64,000 nucleotides of DNA, taken from NCBI GenBank assembly GCA_009801085.1, contig VNWV01000001.1, forward strand, positions 4,464,001 through 4,528,000, in the 5' to 3' direction. Shown here piece after piece: positions 56,146 to 64,000 of this stretch; position 1 is the stretch's first letter, and every line of letters begins with the position of its first letter. The notes under the pieces were generated by a model that searched no databases, was not told where the DNA came from, and worked only from the letters and a program-made list of their open reading frames with translations. The translations under genes were made by a program, and so were the position numbers. The DNA is from Lasiodiplodia sp. COLG20. Taxonomy: Eukaryota > Ascomycota > Dothideomycetes > Botryosphaeriales > Botryosphaeriaceae.

Positions 56146-59100
56146 TCACATGATCCCAAGCTTTCCGAAAGCCTCAATCACGTCTTTGTCTACGTTGACC
56201 AACCACTCATCTCTGAACCTGTCCTGCCCACCACATGCGGCAATGGCTTGCTGTAAGTGGTCTCGGATGAAGGGCATGATGTTCACGATATGAACGGGAT
56301 CCGTAAAAATCATATCGCGGCGGCGGACCTCGTCTGGTGCTTCAGGGCTCTCTGCCTGCTGGTCTTCGCGTTGCCAAACCAAACAACTGTAGATGTTATT
56401 AACTTTTCATGATCTTGACGACTGTAATTTAAAATTGTACTCACTCCACGCTCGGGTCCGCATTGCCATCTGTCAATTCGATGACAATGTCTGTCCACAT
56501 TGTCATAAGGTCTTGCAGCTTGATCAAGATCCAGTCCTTGCCGGTCTCAAGCAACTTCGTGATAGCCAAGCACATCAGCTTCTTGCTGACCGGTGCCGCA
56601 ATATTGTCAAGGTGGTCGAACCACTCCTCCAACAACCACTTCATGCGCGCTTCGAGTGCTTCGGCAGCATCTTGCGTACCGTCGGCCGAGGTTCGGGTTT
56701 GTGCAGCTTCGATGGCGCCGAGGAGAACACGGTTGGAGGCGAGGCCGATACGTGCAATGACGGTCCAGTAGTCTGTCTCGACAATGCCGTCGACAGCAGA
56801 GGGCCTTGCGCAGAGTTAGCACCTCGGGTGCAATATTACTTCTCAGAGGAAATGCACTTACCGAGCGTTGGGGCCGGTCTTCTGATGGGCTTCCCAGGCT
56901 CCCTTCAGCCCATCCAGGAGACCAGTGAAGAACTCGGTTCGGATCATGTCAGCCGTTAGTATTTCTACGGCCGCCTCTCCGCCGAGAAGGTCTGCCGCGC
57001 GTACGTAAACCTCCACGAGGTGGGTGACAAGGCCGTTAGCTTCGGGTCGTAGGGAGCCCAGAAGCGATGCTGAAGCATGTCAGTGGCTCGAACACCTAAT
57101 TAAAAAAAAACAATATGTGGGTAGTTGAAGCTATCGTCCGGACGATGTGAAATTTAGGCCCGAAGAGAGGTACTTACAAAGTGAGCTTAAAAGAGCCGTA
57201 CGGAGATGGTCGGAGCACATCTCGGTTGGTGCTAAGAGAAGGTACACTTCTGCAATCTCAAGTGTCTTCCGGAGGCTTTCACTACCGAGCTCGAGTGTGG
57301 GGATGAGATACGGTGCAAGTGAGAGGACCTCTGGGGAAGCCGGCACCGGTGTTTGGATGAGTACTGCGTGCCACAGTTCGAGGGCATCCTCTAGAAGGTA
57401 GACCTGGGTGTCCGAGCCAGGTTCAAGAGTGTTCTTGATGATTGGGATCACCATGGAATGAAGAGGGACTGACTCGGCCTTCATGGCATTGATGAGGCGA
57501 GCCAGGATTGTGAGGATTGCCTGCTTCATAAGGTGCTCCTCGCCAGATTGCTCCCAAAGAGGTGGCAACAACGAAACAATGCTATTCGCATATGGCGTAA
57601 TATGGTGTTCGAGGCGTTCGACCACAACACTGATGGTATTCAGAAGCGCCATTTTCGTCTCGCTCAGTTCAACCTCGCCGATGAGAGCCATCAGGCGGTT
57701 CAGCACATTCGAGGCATGGGGCATAAAGCCCTCAATCTTGAAGTCCCAGTCATCGGCGATGTTCTTGAACTGGCGTCCGGCCGTGACACGGACAACGTGG
57801 TCGTTCAACGGATCTTCTTTGTTGAGCAAGTGATCGAAAATCTGGTAGACGAGGGGCCGAGTTTCATCAGAAACCTTGATCGTGATCCATTGGCCCAGCA
57901 ATATCGCTATCCGACGGCGCAAGAGATTGTAGCCAGGCTTCTGCTTTTGAACCTCGGCGACCAGTGTGGATCTGATAAAGCCATCGAAGTCGAGCTCGTG
58001 ATGAAGAACAGGGGCCGCTAAGCCGACAGCAGTGTAGACGGAATCTTTGAAAAGGATGTTCTCGTTGTCTGGTGAAGCCACGGAATAGAACACCTGGAGA
58101 AGTGGTTGGACGAGAGTCTTGAAGTTTATGGCCAAATCGAGGAAGAGTCTCTCGGCGCAAGACCTTATCGAGTACTCAATATCATCACCCTCCATGTCTT
58201 CTCGTCTTTCCCATTCATCCGGTTCCTCTTCCCACTGACGAAGATCACTCGGCCGGAAGACAAAATAACGCGTTACCACGGTCTCCATCATTTCGCGCAC
58301 GAAATCTTCACCGAGGAGCTCCTGCTTTACTAGCTGCGTCGCTTCGGCTCTCTGTAGGAAAAAGTTAGCTGAGACATGCAGAGTGGTAAGCTCTTAACTG
58401 ACCTCCTGCTTCTCTTGCTCATGGCGGTACTTGAAGGTTTGTGCTGGGTTGAACACCATCCTCAGGCATGCCCGTATCAGCAACAAACCTTTCAAACAGA
58501 GACGTTCCATGATGGACTTCTCATCGTCATCTGCGTCGCCATCAGTACCAATCTGCCCCTCCATGGAGGCTTGTTTGATGCCGAAGTTCTCGCCAAACTT
58601 GACGATAAGTCCCCAATAAGCCTTGGTAGTGTTTATGGAGTCGGGAAGCAGAACGAAGGCAGCAGGGTGAGTTTTTGACATCTCAAGATGCAGCTTAGCA
58701 AGCTGAAGGAGATGCTTTTCAACGAGTTCTTTCACGGGAGATGAGAGCGTGGACGGTTCCTGCGATGTGATTGTGAGGAAATCGCCCAGCTGATTCCGGA
58801 CAATGCCCCAGAATTGCTGCACGTCAGAATCGCGGTTGGGAAATTCGAATCCGGAAACCAAAACTCGACGCAAGACCTTGATGGCAAGTAGACTTTGCTC
58901 GATGCTCTCCAGCGCGCCTCCTTCATCGTCGCCTCCATGCTGCAGGAACGCCAGCCATTGCTGGACCTTTTCCATGTAAATATGGCCGAGAACACGGAAG
59001 ACCTCGGGGGATATGGACAGTAGGTTAGAGCGAAGTCTTATTATGCGTCCGGTGGCCAATTCCTTGATGATATGAAGGAGGACCAAGAGAGTACGCGGCA

Positions 59101-59724
59101 GATAGAGAGGGTTGGCGCCTGGAGACGTGGACTGGCGGAGGAGATCAAGCACGTGGTTGATGACATCTGGCCAGTCGTGCGGAAACTCGAACCTGACGAT
59201 TTTGGCGATGACAAGAGCATTTTGCAATGCAAGCCTCTGGTCAGCCTCATTAACTCCGCTTTCCAGTAGCCTCGAACGGATGAGGGTCTTGTCTTCTTTG
59301 CTGACCGCACTGCAAGAGGTCAGTATCCAAGGCGGGTAAACAAGGCAAGGTCGTTACTTCGTGGCAGTCTTCCTCCAGTACTTGTCGATACCGTTCTTCA
59401 GCTGAATAATGGCGAGATAGCGGATCTCTACAGGCAAGGATTTGTCAATGAAGGCGGCCTAATTATGCGTTAGTAACAACGCTTTCATCCTTGCAAATTC
59501 ATGGCTATTTCGGGAAGCTGGCGCCAAGACAAGACAACCCGGTATGGCGAAGGTACGCGTACTTGGAGTAGTGGGTAGAAGCCTTTCTCAGATTCCCATT
59601 TCTGCAACTGTTTCGTGCCAGTCTGAATCTGGTGCGGATCGCTCGATGCGGCAGACCGGAGCACGTGAAAGAGTAGATTCTCGGTGAGCGGATTTGCTTC
59701 GGCGGGAAGCTCGAGGACTTCCAT
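56146..59724 (-). CDS. KAP120: Importin-beta family karyopherin Kap120 (importin-11 type)
   Basis: Seven exons: 59724-59563, 59458-59358, 59309-58403, 58351-57178, 57069-56862, 56804-56445 and 56386-56146; introns 104, 48, 51, 108, 57 and 58 bp; 1050 residues against about 1030 in yeast. It imports ribosome-biogenesis and other cargo in a Ran-GTP-dependent way. The N-terminal importin-beta domain shows GTKQLQKWESEKGFYPLLQ, SLPVEIRYLAIIQLKNGIDKYW and VRFEFPHDWPDVI. HEAT repeats fill the rest, with typical text TRYFVFRPSDLRQWEEEPDEWE, YNLLRRRIAILLGQW and RLMALIGEVELSETK. The C-terminus ends EAFGKLGIM. Intron 4 carries one end of the local inverted-repeat element family (57119-57145) yet keeps good splice sites. 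The downstream gene is convergent. Confidence 0.93.
57119..57145. mobile_element. Solo TIR end of the MITE-like family in a Kap120 intron, copy 2
   Basis: GGGTAGTTGAAGCTATCGTC followed by CGGACGA. The last part (TCGTCCGGACGA) is itself palindromic. The flank ATATGTG before it matches the outer flank of copy 4 read on the other strand. The matching right end is not visible, so the copy is truncated. Confidence 0.6.
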
Positions 59725-59933
59725 CGCGGTTTATTTGATGGTCAGCGGATCAGGGCAGTGCGGATTCAGAGTGTGGGCATTAGTAGAATCTATTTGGTGG
59801 CGAAGTTCGGCCACGGGGTGGTGGTCGTCGAACCCCAAACGCCAGCACGCGCAGCGAAGAAAGTCGCGCCCCGCGATGCCGCTTAGCCCTTTTGGGACTA
59901 GCGCCATAGGGCACCCGATGTCGCCTCAAGGGT

Positions 59934-60057
59934 CGTTACCTGGGTAGTTGAAGCTATCATCCGGACGTAGATGTGCATTTAATACGTCATCTCACCTTTG
60001 AAACACCGGGAATATTTAATATCATACATCATAGTTGCTGCAACTACCTCCGTAACG
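59934..60057. mobile_element. MITE-like TIR element, copy 3
   Basis: About 124 bp with ends CGTTACCTGGGTAGTTGAAG and, reverse-complemented from the right, CGTTACGGAGGTAGTTGCAG. The inner left arm runs on as CTATCATCCGGACGTAGATG, as in copy 1. This copy shows that the inverted repeat can extend outward to CGTTAC. Confidence 0.65.
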
Positions 60058-60133
60058 GGCTTAGATACTAATAAAAATTGCAGAGGGGTATCGCAGCAGA
60101 AGGCTAGTGTGAATTTGTTTTGGCTCATGTCGG

Positions 60134-60214
60134 GGGCAATTGAAGCTATCGTCCGGACGTGAATGTACAATAGTTAATTTTCCATTTACATCCGGATGAT
60201 AGCTTCAACTGCCC
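60134..60214. mobile_element. MITE-like TIR element, copy 4
   Basis: About 81 bp. The left arm GGGCAATTGAAGCTATCGTC continuing CGGACGTGAATGTA and the right arm (reverse complement GGGCAGTTGAAGCTATCATC continuing CGGATGTAAATG) pair over about 30 bp. The interior is AT-rich (about 20 bp). It is the best preserved full copy in the window. Confidence 0.75.
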
Positions 60215-61893
60215 ACATATGTTACTTTTCTTTTCTTAAAAAAAAAAAACGGCTGGGGCATAGGTACCCTAGATTCGAGGGTCCCGCCATTCTTCGCGCT
60301 AGCCTTCGGCAACACCACTCTGTATTTACGATAGCTCAGGTCTTTTGGCAGCCATTGTGACGGGCATTGATCTTCGTCATGTCCCAATGGTCATGGGCTT
60401 TTCCGTCCGAGAGGGGCCGGCAGCCCAATCCGACTGAATCAATAGCAATCACGAGCGTCGCTTATCGCACGGACGACGGCCTTGCTGGAAAAAGAATTCG
60501 AGACCCGAAGTGCCAAATGCTTAACAGCTAACCTCAGGGGGGATGGGATATCGGGTGCATTAGGAGGTGGCTGAGAGAGACAACGCCCTGCTGAAAGGGA
60601 TACGCCCGTCCGACCCTATCGGGGGCAGACTATAGGGCCCTAAAGCGGCGGGGCTGCGCCGGGCGGCGGACCATTCAGGCGGCGGGCTGGCTGGCGGGAG
60701 AGTGCTGCAACTTGCACACGGAAGCAAGGTCACCGGGTTGTTTGATGGCAGCACCCGTATGCGGCAGCGTTAGACGCAGATCTCCCGCCGAAAGCCCTGG
60801 AGTTGCACAAGAGCCCCCACGTGCTGGTGCTGTCATCACAGGCACGAGTCGCTGGCCGCTGTGGTGTGGCGCTGCTCATTTCCGAGCGGCCTGATCCGGG
60901 CACGACAGGGTTGACAGCCCGCACAACAGCTTCTCGAACAACTTTATCTCTGACAGAATGTTTTCCTCCGCCCACCGCGACACGAGCGCGGCGAGATGAA
61001 TCGGGCAGCAGGCCCGTCCGCAGACCAAGATACTACGTGGCGCTTGCGCTTCCCCCCAAAGCTTCCAGACGCTGCTTGCAGGCAGGGAGTACGAGGTGCA
61101 GCGCATTAGTGTGGCGAAACGCCTCAGGCAGCCTGCGAGGGACGGCAGCCGCCCAGCTAGCGCCCTGGCCAGCCAGACGCCGCTAGACGCAAGGCCGTAA
61201 GCCGGACGCCACTATCATGAATATTTTTTTCGGTTGAGTCTTGAGTGTGTTGGTCCCATGTCTTTGGCTGCGCCCGCAACACACCGCGTGAATTGGCTCA
61301 GGAGGGGTGCAGCAGGGCCGAATGGCCGGTGAGCTGGCGTGCAGGACGGCGGGCGTGTCTGAAGCAGCTCGAGCGAAGATCATGGCAGCGCAATTCGCCG
61401 TGTGTGGAGCTCGCAGGCATCGCGCGCCCTGCGACTGGTTCTCCCGCGTCCCAAATTTAGCGTCCGCCAACCGTGCCTGCCGTCGCTGCGTAAACTCGCT
61501 GTTGGCGGGTCGCTGGCACACCGGCCGCCGTTCGCGGCTGCCCGCCAGCAGCGCCTCTGCATGCACGGGGCGCCTCTGGAGCTTTGGCCACCGCTGAAGC
61601 TCTCCCCCTACCGCCCGCCGCGCGAGTACAATATCTGGCCAGCTGCCAACTTCCCTCTGCTCCTCTGCATCTCCTCTTCTTTTCTTGCATCACCTTGACT
61701 CATCCCGCAGCGGAGGCCCGATCGTCACTGCGACCGCCCCGTCAATCCCACTTCCAAACGCTCGCTCAAGTACGCCCCGCCCCCTCCTCCCCTCACTCGC
61801 CCATTCGTCATTCCTCCTGAAACGCCGAGCTGACTTCTTCCGCCCGCAAACTCAGACTCTGCCCTTACCCTTTCTCTTCACAACACGATCACA

Positions 61894-64000
<2,107 letters not shown>

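Larger units (their letters stand above)
59725..61893. other. Intergenic between divergent Kap120 and UGP genes
   Basis: Holds TIR copies 3 and 4 in its first 500 bp and an A10 run at about 60239. The 60.4-61.6 kb part is GC-rich with overlapping unsupported frames. A CT-rich leader (61640-61890, CCCTTTCTCTTCACAACACG) precedes the UGP start. Confidence 0.5.

Noticed and set aside
58300..58351. Apparent frameshift in Kap120 just after intron 3
   Set aside because: Careful re-reading of the bases shows a continuous frame (RAEATQLVKQELLGEDF); there is no slip.

Overview
The window is nuclear DNA of a filamentous ascomycete (Pezizomycotina). The evidence is short GT-AG introns (mostly about 48 to 170 bp) with CTRAC-like branch sites, intron-poor housekeeping genes with fungal orthologues, long GC-mixed intergenic spaces, and a copia-type LTR retrotransposon whose in-frame stops look like RIP (CpA to TpA) mutations. 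I cannot settle the class (Sordariomycetes and Dothideomycetes both fit). Gene structures were read by eye. Every spliced model below keeps reading phase across all its exons.

Layout. 1-4577: the 5' part (LTR, primer site, gag, protease, integrase, reverse transcriptase, first residues of RNase H) of a minus-strand Ty1/copia element with many stops; its other end lies outside the window. 4578-8810: no convincing gene. 9080-10830: scrambled, internally duplicated gene remnants (an RRM piece and a U2A'-like tail). 11204-13683 (-): glutamate carboxypeptidase II-like membrane peptidase. 13.7-17.6 kb: mostly empty, with a possible decayed Arg/Ser-rich coding remnant at 14.8-15.4 kb. 17581-19218 (+): divergent 6-phosphogluconate dehydrogenase paralogue. 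19768-20253 (+): small Thr-rich hypothetical protein. 20521-22228 (-): peroxin Pex2. 23029-24111 (-): MetE-like protein. 24.1-27.0 kb: AT-richer spacer with one candidate small secreted protein. 27028-32060 (-): tricalbin. 33667-35928 (-): AAA ATPase. 37745-38469 (+): adenine phosphoribosyltransferase. 38973-39792 (+): RidA/Mmf1-type deaminase. 40241-40829 (+): Y14/RBM8A. 42353-44362 (+): GH76 mannanase-like protein. 46047-48478 (-): conserved coiled-coil protein with a possible 3' frameshift. 51271-53169 (-): Sti1/Hop. 54723-55784 (+): Gln/Asn-rich hypothetical protein. 56146-59724 (-): Kap120/importin-11. 61894-64000 (+): UTP-glucose-1-phosphate uridylyltransferase, cut by the window edge.

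The genes are a housekeeping mix rather than a cluster: ER-plasma membrane contact (tricalbin), chaperone (Sti1), nuclear import (Kap120), mRNA fate (Y14), peroxisome import (Pex2), nucleotide and sugar metabolism (Apt1, Ugp1, 6PGDH-like), and cell-wall glycan processing (GH76; Ugp1 supplies UDP-glucose). There is no operon logic and no biosynthetic cluster, prophage or CRISPR.

The most unusual items are a small family of roughly 80-124 bp terminal-inverted-repeat elements (at least three copies plus a solo end) between 55.9 and 60.2 kb, one end sitting in a Kap120 intron; the RIP-scarred copia element with a half-tRNA-Met-like primer site; the 6PGDH paralogue that has lost phosphate-binding residues and carries an NAD-type acidic residue; and two mutually exclusive 5' starts for the UDP-glucose pyrophosphorylase.
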